Shown in pieces: positions 8,206 to 14,923 of a DNA stretch of 54,301 nt. Below the pieces are notes generated by a model that did no database searches, was not told where the DNA came from, and saw only the letters and a list, made by a program, of their open reading frames with translations. Origin of the DNA: an uncultured Roseburia sp. (lineage in GTDB: Bacteria > Bacillota > Clostridia > Lachnospirales > Lachnospiraceae); NCBI GenBank assembly GCA_947383215.1, contig CANDCP010000017.1, forward strand, positions 1 through 54,301, given 5' to 3'. The position numbers and the translations under genes were made by a program. The first letter of the stretch is position 1; the number at the start of each line of letters is the position of its first letter.

Positions 8206-8524
8206 ACATACTATTCGATGTGCTTCTATAATTAATTTTCAGAAAAGATATAATGGGAATTTGGCTACCAGAATCCGATGCTCGTTACCTCAGCAGACAT
8301 CCCGAAAAAGCAGCTTTTTAATAACTACAATCCGCACAGTAATTTAGTAGAGATGGTTTCTTTCGGCCAGTTAAAGTCGAATATATTTTTAAGTTTTATC
8401 CTTATCCAATTTCATACTTGTAGTACATCATAAATACAATCGGGAGAGTTTGAGAATGATGTAAAAATGTATGGTATTCAAACTTGGGTGATACCAGATA
8501 AGGATATTTTTTGTGATAAGCATA

Positions 8525-8553
8525 TTGAAAAAGATTTCTGCATATGCTATAAT
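8525..8553 (+). promoter_or_regulatory. Promoter of antitoxin RNA 2
   Basis: TTGAAA at 8525-8530 and TATAAT at 8548-8553 with a 17-base spacer and a TGC extended -10, identical to the promoter of unit 1. The expected start is near 8560. Confidence 0.85.
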
Positions 8554-8559
8554 GCCAAT

Positions 8560-8640
8560 AGGCAAAAAGAGATTACAAGTCCATTTGGACAAAGGAATGA
8601 ATCCCCAGACCGTATTGCCGTACAGTTTGGGGATTCTTCT
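8560..8640 (+). ncRNA. Antisense antitoxin RNA 2
   Basis: This predicted RNA of about 80 nucleotides runs from the promoter at 8525-8553 to the terminator at 8599-8636. AAAAAGAGATTACAA (8564-8578), CCATT and GACA recur in the same order at 8748-8776, the start region of toxin 2 on the other strand, giving 15 + 5 + 4 complementary bases. The CCATT block covers the ATG start codon, whereas in unit 1 the equivalent block is CCAAC and covers a TTG. The antitoxin has thus changed together with its own target. Confidence 0.7.
8599..8636. terminator. Bidirectional terminator of unit 2
   Basis: GAATCCCCAGACCGTA (8599-8614) and TACAGTTTGGGGATTC (8621-8636) form a 16-position stem with one mismatch and one G-U around a 6-base loop. 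Compared with unit 1, the stem core changed from CTCGAC/GTCGAG to CCAGAC/GTTTGG, so pairing has been largely kept despite sequence change. T-rich sequence follows on the plus strand. Confidence 0.8.
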
Positions 8641-8671
8641 TTACTTTTATAGTGGCAAAGAACCCACTAGG

Positions 8672-8769
8672 CTATTTGTTGCTTTTGTCATCACCGTCTA
8701 ACCATTTGATGATGCAGTGGCAAACTACACCACCCACGACAATAACAAAAAAGAGATTACAACTTCCAT
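8672..8769 (-). pseudogene. Frameshifted copy of the small membrane toxin, unit 2
   Basis: ATG 8769 follows the same GGAGGAGG ribosome site as in unit 1, but the frame reads MEVVISFLLLSWVV and stops at 8725. The region equivalent to the toxin gene is 98 bases against 99 in unit 1. Restoring one base between the T-run and GTGGGT gives a peptide ending VGGVVCHCIIKWLDGDDKSNK, clearly homologous to toxin 1. So the copy has a one-base deletion, unless this is a sequencing error. The antitoxin of this unit is nevertheless intact. Confidence 0.7.
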
Positions 8770-8814
8770 TCAGACACCTCCTCCCTGTTGCGGGTATCGG
8801 TGAGCAACAAAATA

Positions 8815-8820
8815 ATTATA
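8815..8820 (-). promoter_or_regulatory. -10 box of the toxin 2 promoter
   Basis: TATAAT on the minus strand, at the position equivalent to 8200-8205 in unit 1, with transcription expected to start near 8808. Confidence 0.6.
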
Positions 8821-9033
8821 ACATATTATTCGATGCGTTTCTATAAATTAGTTCTTAGAAAAATATAAAATGGATTCTGGCTATCAGAATCCGATGCTCG
8901 CTATCTCTGTGGACATCCCGAAAAAGACATTTTGGTAAAGATGTCTTCTTTCGGCAAGTAAAGTTGAATATATTTTGGGGTTTTATCCTTATCTAGTGTC
9001 ATATTTGATTGAGCATTTATCACAATAGGTATA

Positions 9034-9250
9034 GTTTGAGAATGATGTAAAAATGTGTGGTATTCAAACTTGCAATTTATTCGATTCTGTGCTATTTTAA
9101 TTTAAGAATGATGTAAAAATGTATAGTATTCAAATTATATATTAACTATAATACATATCTATGTGTTTGAGAATGATGTAAAAATATATGGCATTCAAAC
9201 AAAGAATAACTTTTACAATGCAGAGGAAAAGTTTGGCAATGATGTAAAAC
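9034..9250 (+). repeat. Degenerate leader-distal end of the CRISPR array
   Basis: Repeat 24 (9034) has one change, repeat 25 (9100) has changes at both ends and inside (ATTTAAG ... CAAAT), repeat 26 (9165) has two changes, and the last copy (9231-9250) keeps only about 20 bases starting GTTTGGCAATGATG. Decay limited to this side is the usual sign of the oldest end of an array. Confidence 0.9.
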
Positions 9251-9656
9251 GGATGATTTTCCATCCTCATGAGAAAATAGATACAGCAAGATTTTAAGAA
9301 GAGGATATAAATATAGCGATATAATTATTGTGATCGAGGGATATTTGCAAATACCTTATACCGATTTGTAATCTATCTATCACTACCTGTATAGATTTGA
9401 AAGGCGAGTGTGACAAACGCAAACCGGAAGCGTATGGATAAGGTGTGTTTTTAGTAGCCTGTTATTCAAAGCTTATATGCGGCAGAGCATCAAACTTTGG
9501 TCTCACACTATGACTTTGAAAAAAGCAGTTTCGCGTTACCCGGCTTTTGCAGACTTTTTTTATAGTCTTTCATAGTCTCTTTGTCGTTGCTTGCCGGGCA
9601 AGCGCGATACAGAAAGATGCAGATATTTGAAACATTTACAAATACTTTATAATATC
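9251..9656. other. Intergenic region after the array
   Basis: No gene of credible length was found. The stretch is AT-rich, with a small palindrome GGATG/CATCC directly after the last repeat and a perfect hairpin GCTTGC/GCAAGC at 9589-9603, which lies downstream of the minus-strand gene ending at 9657 but lacks a T-run. No anti-repeat for a tracrRNA was recognised here. Confidence 0.5.
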
Positions 9657-10493
9657 TTATAATACAAAAATTTTGCTTAATTGTCCGTGTTGGACGGTCG
9701 TGTTAATCCGCGCTGCAATATTAGGTATATCGCAATATAAATATTCCAGAAGAGCGGAATTGTTCTCATAAAACCTGCCGGTCATATCTTTTGTAAAATC
9801 TTTTATCGCTATTTCCAAATCGGGAATTGATTTTCCACCGAATATTTCGGTTAATTCAGCGTATTCCCCGGCTTCAAATTCGATATCGTCAAACGTTTTT
9901 TTGATTGCAATATGACCGACGATATCCGTTAATACAATACTGCAGATGTTTTCCGTCATCTCCCGAAAATCCGAATCATATCTTTCCAGAACTGACATGA
10001 CAAAATTTCTGTCAAACGCGCCCAGAAATAATTGTTCTAAGCGGATTGCCTTAATGTATTCATAAACGGCGTCGGCCCCGCTGTATGAACCGCAATCGAC
10101 AAGCAACGGATAATCCAAAGTCAGAATCGTATTTTGCGGACAGAATTTTACGTCATACCACTTTAAAAAATGTGGAATTCCGTTTTGTACGGTATCGTAC
10201 AGGCAGCGGACGCCAAAATCTTCAAATTGAAGAGAGAGTTCGTTAAAAATTTTTCTGATATTTTGCACCTTTTCCCATACGAGTTCCATGCCAATACGAT
10301 ATTGCTCTTTTACAGAAATATCTGCATGGACAAGGCTGTCTGCGCATGAGCGGCGATATTCATCCAGGCAGTATAAAACAGCCTCCATAAGCGTCTGCGC
10401 TTTTTCATAAGTGACGGATGTGCTTTCGCAGCCGGTATATTTTTGTGCCAGCGCAGAAACAATCGGGAGCAGTTCTTCCATTTTATAATCCAT
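9657..10493 (-). CDS. DUF6179-like protein of unknown function
   Basis: This protein of 278 residues from ATG 10493 (GGAGGT site 7 bases upstream, complement of 10501-10506) begins MDYKMEELLPIVSALAQKYTG. It has no signal peptide or membrane segment and looks largely alpha-helical. The sequence resembles the uncharacterised family DUF6179 of Clostridia; this is recognition from memory, not a search. It follows a DUF6323-like gene by 25 bases and is probably in the same operon, a pairing commonly seen in this group. No enzymatic motif can be pointed to. A TTG at 10511 is a less likely alternative start. Confidence 0.65.
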   Translation of the reverse strand: MDYKMEELLPIVSALAQKYTGCESTSVTYEKAQTLMEAVLYCLDEYRRSCADSLVHADISVKEQYRIGMELVWEKVQNIRKIFNELSLQFEDFGVRCLYDTVQNGIPHFLKWYDVKFCPQNTILTLDYPLLVDCGSYSGADAVYEYIKAIRLEQLFLGAFDRNFVMSVLERYDSDFREMTENICSIVLTDIVGHIAIKKTFDDIEFEAGEYAELTEIFGGKSIPDLEIAIKDFTKDMTGRFYENNSALLEYLYCDIPNIAARINTTVQHGQLSKIFVL

Positions 10494-10518
10494 AATTTTT
10501 ACCTCCGTCAAAATTCTC

Positions 10519-11055
10519 TCAACAAAGCTCTCTCAGGGCTTCCAGATACAGCCTGCGGTCCCATCGTTGAACAATATCAAATTTTTGAAATTCCCCGTAA
10601 CCCTGCGTATTTTGATACCCTCTGTAACCGGCCCGGATTGCCTGAGAAAAAATGTTCAGACAGGTCCCCTCGAGATAATCGAAGTCTCCGTAGCATACGG
10701 TTTCAAATTGCTCTCTCATAAAATGAATCAGTTCTTCGTCGGTAATTTCATCCTGCATTTCATTTTTGTAGAGATAAAATATTTCCTGCAGCCGAATTAA
10801 AGTTTCAGCGTAATTATTCTGCGACAGAAAAGAAGAATCACAGAATGCATAGATAATTTGAGGCAAAATGCTTTGACCGAATTCAACTCTCTGCTCCGCT
10901 TTGAGCGCAAGATTTCTCTCTGTAAATAAAAGCGCCATATCCTCTTCGGATAATGTCAGTCCGAACCGTTCGGAATACCGGTTCGTTTCCCGTACCTGCT
11001 TCAGCCACAGCTGTCCGTTCATCAACGCCGGCCAATTTTGTCCGTCCATGTTCAT
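10519..11055 (-). CDS. DUF6323-like protein of unknown function
   Basis: The product is about 178 residues, starting MNMDGQNWPAL. Motifs such as LSEEDMALLFTERNLAL, RVEFGQSILPQIIYAFCDSSF, NYAETLIRLQEIFYLYKNE and ELIHFMREQFE match my recollection of DUF6323. The protein is soluble and acidic with no catalytic signature. Three ATG codons lie close together (11061, 11055, 11049); 11055 gives the best distance of 9 bases to the GGGAGG site. It heads a two-gene minus-strand operon with the DUF6179-like gene and has its own promoter at 11082-11110. Confidence 0.65.
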   Translation of the reverse strand: MNMDGQNWPALMNGQLWLKQVRETNRYSERFGLTLSEEDMALLFTERNLALKAEQRVEFGQSILPQIIYAFCDSSFLSQNNYAETLIRLQEIFYLYKNEMQDEITDEELIHFMREQFETVCYGDFDYLEGTCLNIFSQAIRAGYRGYQNTQGYGEFQKFDIVQRWDRRLYLEALRELC

Positions 11056-11081
11056 ATACATATACCTCCCTTGGAATATGT

Positions 11082-11110
11082 AGTATAGACCGATGCGGCA
11101 AATGCTGCAA
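11082..11110 (-). promoter_or_regulatory. Promoter of the DUF6323-DUF6179 operon
   Basis: On the minus strand TTGCAG (complement of 11105-11110) and TATACT (complement of 11082-11087) are 17 bases apart, about 25 bases before the gene start. It lies back to back with the promoter of the next plus-strand gene. Confidence 0.65.
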
Positions 11111-11113
11111 GTC

Positions 11114-11142
11114 TTGAGTTTTTGCGGTTTTTGTGTTATAAT
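11114..11142 (+). promoter_or_regulatory. Promoter of the MBL-fold lipoprotein gene
   Basis: TTGAGT (11114-11119), 17-base spacer, TATAAT (11137-11142), with an upstream TGTG next to the -10 box. Confidence 0.75.
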
Positions 11143-11168
11143 AGGCAACAGAAAATAAGCCAGAGGAA

Positions 11169-12239
11169 ATGATCGTGAAGAACAAAAAACATATAATATC
11201 AACCCTGTTTTTGGCGGTGATTCTTGTGTTTGCGTCATGTGGAAAAGGCGCGGATATATCGCGCGGGGCAGGGCCGCGTGAGGTTGCGATAGACGGCGGG
11301 GCGTCGTCCTTGCAAATCCATTATATTGACGTGGGGCAGGGGGACGCCACGCTGATTTTATGCGACGGGCATGCGATGCTGGTTGACGCCGGAGATAACG
11401 ATAAGGGTACCGCAGTGCAGTCGTATCTGATGTATCAGAAGGTAGAAACGCTGGATTATGTGATCGGGACGCATCCCGACGCAGATCATATCGGCGGTCT
11501 CGATGTGGTTATCACAAAATTTGACTGCAAAAAGATATTGCTGACAGAGGAAGAGAAGGATACCGCGACATACCGGGACGTGATAGACGCGATGAAATAC
11601 AAAGCTTACCGGCGCACCGAGCCGAAGGTGGGGGACGTCTACTCCCTGGGGAGCGCAGAATTTACAATTGTAGGCCCTAAGCATGTGGGGGAGGACTCAA
11701 ACGATAATTCCATCGCGTTTGTGCTGACGCACGGAGAGAACCGTTTTTATTTTGAGGGGGACGCCGGCGAGGCGGAGGAGAAAGAGATTTTAGACAGCGG
11801 GATAGAAGTGTCGGCCGATGTCTATAAGATTGGACATCACGGGAGCAAAACGTCGACGACCGATGAAATGCTAGATGCGGTAAGCCCGGGATATGCGGTA
11901 GTCAGCGTGGGAGAAAACAGCTACGGGCACCCGAGCGCGGAGGTTTTAAATAAGCTGCGGGCTGCGGGCGTTTCGGTGTATCGCACGGACGAGCAGGGCG
12001 TGATCGTCGCCGTTTCCGACGGAGCAAACATTACCTTTAATACGCAGCCGGACGATTCGTGGCAGGCCGGGGAGCCGGCAGGGGCGGCGGAGGAAGAGAC
12101 GGTGCATATTACGAAGACAGGGAAAAAATATCACAGAGCGGGCTGCGCGTCGTTGGGGGAGAGCGATTTGACGGTGACGCTGCAGGAAGCAAAATCAAAG
12201 GGGCTTACGCCCTGCGCAAAATGCGAACCGCCGCGGTAG
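11169..12239 (+). CDS. ComEC-like metallo-beta-lactamase-fold lipoprotein
   Basis: The protein has 356 residues, with a lipoprotein signal peptide ending in the lipobox FASC near residue 24, so it is likely anchored outside the membrane. The MBL fold shows IDVGQGDATLI, the metal-binding THPDADHIGG, FEGDAG and IGHHGSKTSTT motifs, as in the hydrolase domain of ComEC. ComEC's membrane channel is absent, so this is a stand-alone hydrolase; its substrate is unknown. The last 50 or so residues form a separate small module (YHRAGCASL ... CAKCEPP) with Cys and His placed to bind zinc, often found at the end of such secreted proteins. GTG 11175 is a possible alternative start because the Shine-Dalgarno is very close to ATG 11169. 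Confidence 0.85.
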   Translation: MIVKNKKHIISTLFLAVILVFASCGKGADISRGAGPREVAIDGGASSLQIHYIDVGQGDATLILCDGHAMLVDAGDNDKGTAVQSYLMYQKVETLDYVIGTHPDADHIGGLDVVITKFDCKKILLTEEEKDTATYRDVIDAMKYKAYRRTEPKVGDVYSLGSAEFTIVGPKHVGEDSNDNSIAFVLTHGENRFYFEGDAGEAEEKEILDSGIEVSADVYKIGHHGSKTSTTDEMLDAVSPGYAVVSVGENSYGHPSAEVLNKLRAAGVSVYRTDEQGVIVAVSDGANITFNTQPDDSWQAGEPAGAAEEETVHITKTGKKYHRAGCASLGESDLTVTLQEAKSKGLTPCAKCEPPR

Positions 12240-12305
12240 CTCGACGGCGCCGAAATTCGCCGTCATGAAATTAGAACTTTCATTCGGCGTGGTATGATAC
12301 GGGAA

Positions 12306-12334
12306 GGGCAGAACCGGAATCGCCGTTTCTGCCC
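12306..12334. terminator. Bidirectional terminator between convergent genes
   Basis: GGGCAGAA(C)CGG pairs with CCG(T)TTCTGCCC around a 5-base loop; T-rich sequence follows on the plus strand. It lies between the MBL gene and the minus-strand gene ending at 12359. Confidence 0.8.
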
Positions 12335-12358
12335 CTTTATTATTCTTTGGCTCCGCAG

Positions 12359-13375
12359 TTACGGAATCACCGAGAAATCGAATGTTTCCGCAAGCCGCTC
12401 CAGATCTTCATTCGTTACGGGATACTCCTTTTGGACTTCGTTCGGGTTTCCGTTTACAAAACTTCCAAACACGTTCACCACGAAAAAGGATTGTTCTTTA
12501 TCCACGATAACCAGAGCTTTTTTTGCGCTGTTCGCTAAAAGCAGCGTCTCCCCGTTTTTTGTCGTATATTCCCACTGCTCATAATCTTCTATATTTCCGA
12601 TATTTAAACAGGTTGTGTCAAAATATCCCTTTACGGAACGCCCGAACTGATAATCTATAATATATTCGGGATGCTCCGAAAACGAAACCTCGCCCTCCGC
12701 AAGAAAGCTTCCGTTTGGATAATAATATCCGTCAAAAAAATTGTTGGTCGCATCGCCCGAGCTTTTGATAAAGTCTGCAATTCCAACCTGGCTGATCAGG
12801 TTTTGATAATCGTCTGCAACCACACAGGAGCCGTGTTTTTTCAGCCGGTACTTTTCGCAGAGCTCGTCTATCTTATCGGCCATTTCTTTTGTATAACAGG
12901 GATAATCGCGATACTCCTGTTTAAGCTCCGTCGGATTGTTTCCTACTTCTGCGATAATGGAGCCGTCCGCGTCGTAGCTGTCGTAGAAATCCGTCCACTC
13001 ATTGCATGCCTTTGCCTCCGGGCTGTCCGCCATTCCCTGAAGAGAAATCATATCCACTTTGTATGTTTCGGTTATAAACGTATCCTCAGTCGCGGCGTCT
13101 TCCTTCTCAACCCGCACGGGAATTTCAATTACTTTTTCGCCTAAGCTGACCTCATGCAGGCCGAACAGGCCTGTGGCATACGCCACGGTCGGAAGCGTCA
13201 CGATCGCCGCAGCTGCGGCTGCAATACGCGTCAGATATTTTGTTTTTAATTTCATAGTCTGTCTTCTCCTTTCAAAATCGTTCGATGCGAGCGTTTTGAT
13301 ATTGTTTAACATTCTGTTTTTCGCATCTTCCTCCGGTTTGATTGATTGATAAGCGTCATAAATTTCTTTTCTCAT
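12359..13375 (-). CDS. Single-pass membrane protein, putative anti-sigma partner of the ECF sigma factor
   Basis: The protein has 338 residues: a cytoplasmic N-terminus of about 45 residues (MRKEIYDAYQSIKPEEDAKN...), one membrane helix at about 48-68 (LTRIAAAAAAIVTLPTVAYA) and a large extracytoplasmic domain. The start lies 11 bases after the sigma gene stop, so the two are co-transcribed. This topology and position are typical of membrane anti-sigma factors that hold an ECF sigma factor until a surface signal arrives. No zinc-binding anti-sigma motif is seen, so the role is inferred from context. The extracellular domain was not recognised. Confidence 0.65.
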   Translation of the reverse strand: MRKEIYDAYQSIKPEEDAKNRMLNNIKTLASNDFERRRQTMKLKTKYLTRIAAAAAAIVTLPTVAYATGLFGLHEVSLGEKVIEIPVRVEKEDAATEDTFITETYKVDMISLQGMADSPEAKACNEWTDFYDSYDADGSIIAEVGNNPTELKQEYRDYPCYTKEMADKIDELCEKYRLKKHGSCVVADDYQNLISQVGIADFIKSSGDATNNFFDGYYYPNGSFLAEGEVSFSEHPEYIIDYQFGRSVKGYFDTTCLNIGNIEDYEQWEYTTKNGETLLLANSAKKALVIVDKEQSFFVVNVFGSFVNGNPNEVQKEYPVTNEDLERLAETFDFSVIP

Positions 13376-13386
13376 TTAATCACCGC

Positions 13387-13863
13387 CTAATCCATATTTT
13401 TTCTCAGATATTTTCTGGCTCTTGCCAGCCGGTTACGCACCGTAGAATCTGAACAATGCAGCATTTTTGCGATTTCATTTGTCTGATAACCTTCATAATA
13501 ATACAGATAAACCACCTCTTTATATTTTACGGGAAGCGAAAGAATGACAGAGAGCATACGGTCCTCCGAAACGGACGGCTGATATGCAAGCGACGGGTGA
13601 TCGTCAATATTTTCTATTTTTCGCTTCCGGCGCTTTAATGCGTCTTTACAGGTGTTTGAAGCCGTCACGATCAGCCATGCTTTCTCATGATTATTTGACT
13701 GAAATTGTTTTTGGCTTACAATCAGTTTTAAAAATGTTTCCTGTACCATATCTTCTGCATCCGGCGCTGTTTTCATAAAAGAATAACAGACGCGGTATAC
13801 GGTATCCACATGGCGGTTATAGATTTCCTCCAGTTCTTCATCCGTACGCAATGAAGAAGTCAT
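13387..13863 (-). CDS. ECF-type RNA polymerase sigma factor
   Basis: The 158-residue protein has sigma region 2 (YNRHVDTVYRVCYSFMKTAPDAEDMVQETFLKL) and region 4 (LSLPVKYKEVVYLYYYEGYQTNEIAKMLHCSDSTVRNRLARARKYL, a helix-turn-helix) and lacks regions 1 and 3, as in extracytoplasmic-function sigma factors. It would direct RNA polymerase to a small regulon in response to an envelope signal passed through the membrane protein encoded directly downstream. The ATG at 13863 follows an AGGTGAG site. Confidence 0.93.
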   Translation of the reverse strand: MTSSLRTDEELEEIYNRHVDTVYRVCYSFMKTAPDAEDMVQETFLKLIVSQKQFQSNNHEKAWLIVTASNTCKDALKRRKRKIENIDDHPSLAYQPSVSEDRMLSVILSLPVKYKEVVYLYYYEGYQTNEIAKMLHCSDSTVRNRLARARKYLRKNMD

Positions 13864-13924
13864 GTTCTCTCACCTGCCTTTCAATAGAGATACGATTTTC
13901 TTCGGTCAGATGTCGCATTTTTCC

Positions 13925-13981
13925 AAAAAAAATATCCCGCGGGAGATTCTGTGCGAAAAAGCGCAGAAATCTGCGGGATAT
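13925..13981 (-). terminator. Terminator of the lytic transglycosylase gene
   Basis: On the minus strand a long hairpin with ATATCCCGC/GCGGGATAT at its base and an inner CTGCGC/GCACAG stem is followed by eight T (complement of 13925-13932). Confidence 0.85.
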
Positions 13982-14035
13982 GATTTGCTTATAATAGAGC
14001 CTGAAAACCGGTGTGAATCGCCTTCCAGAGCGGAT

Positions 14036-14923
14036 TTAACCGCCGTTAGGCTGAGAGAGGAGATTCATAATATTCTTGTTGTAATTCGGACTTTGATACG
14101 TGTAATACGCGTCGGGATTTCCGTTAAAAGTTACGTCCAGAGTCTTTTTTTCAACAGAGTCTTTATCTTCTGTTTTGGCCGGCGAAGCCGTAGCGCCGGC
14201 GTCGGAGGAATCCTGTTTTTGCTCCTCCTTTGTCTCGGCCGCCGAGAGGGCGTTGCTGATGCCCTGCATAAACAGATTGATAAATTTCAGGTAATCTTCG
14301 TAAGAAAAGATCTTATCTAAAGCTTCCTTCAATTCCGGAGAGGAGAGCTTTTTTAAGAGGGATGCCGTCAAGCCTATCGTATCGGAAGAATCGGTGTTTC
14401 CGTAGACGACGGTTCCGTCCGGCAGGGTAACGCCTTCATTCATATACGCGGTGATCTTTACAACGTAATCCTGTGTCTCTTTAAAAGGCGGAATGCCGCC
14501 GTATTTGTCGACATTGTTGCTGCCGGCGTTGTATGCGGCGAGCGCAAGCGGTACGTTTCCGTCGTATTTCTCCAGAAGCTGGCTAATATATTTGGCGCCC
14601 GCCATAATATTTTGTTCCGGGTCATAAGCGTTTTCACAGCCAAGGCTTGCCGCGGTAGCCGGCATCAGCTGCATAATTCCCATCGCGCCGGATTTAGAGG
14701 TCGCGTCCGCCTGAAAATTAGATTCCTGCTTGGCCATCGCCGTAAGCAGCGTATACGATACGCCGTACGTTTCGGCGGCTTTCTGAAAAATAGAGGCAAG
14801 CGTGCCGCTGTTTTGCGCATCGCTCAGGCAGTCGGAAAAATCCGTGGTTTCTTCCGCGGCGTTCGCAGAAGAGACCGCCTGCTTCGTGGTTTCGTCCGGT
14901 GTCAAAACTGCTGTAATATACAT
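14036..14923 (-). CDS. Soluble lytic transglycosylase-like protein (SLT domain)
   Basis: Lytic transglycosylases cleave peptidoglycan between MurNAc and GlcNAc. The 295-residue protein has an SLT domain at about 45-160 with the catalytic Glu in AKQESNFQADATSKSGAMG and the later motifs GIMQLMPATAASLG and ALAAYNAGSNNVDKYGG. No signal peptide is visible, which is common for Clostridia members of this family exported by other routes or acting with appendages. The C-terminal half contains a low-complexity region rich in E, K, D, S and A. ATG 14923 is chosen for its GGAGG site 5 bases away. It is a single-gene unit closed by the hairpin at 13925-13981. Confidence 0.88.
   Translation of the reverse strand: MYITAVLTPDETTKQAVSSANAAEETTDFSDCLSDAQNSGTLASIFQKAAETYGVSYTLLTAMAKQESNFQADATSKSGAMGIMQLMPATAASLGCENAYDPEQNIMAGAKYISQLLEKYDGNVPLALAAYNAGSNNVDKYGGIPPFKETQDYVVKITAYMNEGVTLPDGTVVYGNTDSSDTIGLTASLLKKLSSPELKEALDKIFSYEDYLKFINLFMQGISNALSAAETKEEQKQDSSDAGATASPAKTEDKDSVEKKTLDVTFNGNPDAYYTYQSPNYNKNIMNLLSQPNGG

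Larger units (their letters stand above)
7865..8447. mobile_element. Type I toxin-antitoxin unit 1 inside the CRISPR array
   Basis: This 583-bp unit fills the interval between CRISPR repeats 22 and 23. In plus-strand order it holds an inverted-repeat arm (GATAAGGATAA at 7878-7888), an antitoxin-RNA promoter and gene, a bidirectional terminator, a minus-strand 32-residue toxin gene with its promoter, a structured segment of unknown role, and the opposite arm TTATCCTTATC at 8396-8406. It aligns from end to end with the unit at 8484-9033. That implies duplication of 'repeat plus unit', probably by recombination between CRISPR repeats. The layout matches the par/fst class. No transposase is present. 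Confidence 0.75.
8484..9033. mobile_element. Type I toxin-antitoxin unit 2 inside the CRISPR array
   Basis: This 550-bp unit lies between CRISPR repeats 23 and 24 and is a diverged copy of 7865-8447 with the same order of parts. Its arms GATACCAGATAAGGATA (8490-8506) and the complement of GACACTAGATAAGGATAA (8983-9000) form an imperfect inverted repeat of about 17 bases. The antitoxin promoter is unchanged, the terminator stem differs with mostly compensating changes, and the antisense blocks are different from unit 1 but match each other. The toxin frame carries a one-base deletion. The flanking CRISPR repeat is still perfect at 8448, while the one at 9034 has a single change. Confidence 0.72.
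6446..9250 (+). CRISPR. Type II-A CRISPR array, 26 full repeats plus one truncated, interrupted by two large inserts
   Basis: The 36-bp repeat starts GTTTGAGAATGATG and ends GGTATTCAAAC. Full repeats start at 6446, 6512, 6578, 6644, 6710, 6776, 6842, 6908, 6973, 7038, 7104, 7170, 7236, 7302, 7368, 7434, 7500, 7566, 7632, 7698, 7763, 7829, 8448, 9034, 9100 and 9165. A truncated copy starts at 9231. Ordinary spacers are 29 or 30 bp (24 in all). The first 23 repeats are identical; changes appear only from repeat 24 on, marking 9034-9250 as the old, leader-distal end. Between repeats 22 and 23, and between 23 and 24, the spacer is replaced by 583 and 550 bp. Transcription should run from the leader on the plus strand. 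Confidence 0.98.

Noticed and set aside
7865-9033. CreTA-type toxin with a crRNA-like antitoxin
   Set aside because: The antitoxin RNA contains no repeat-like segment and pairs directly with the toxin start region, and the system is Cas9-based, so a par-like antisense mechanism fits better.
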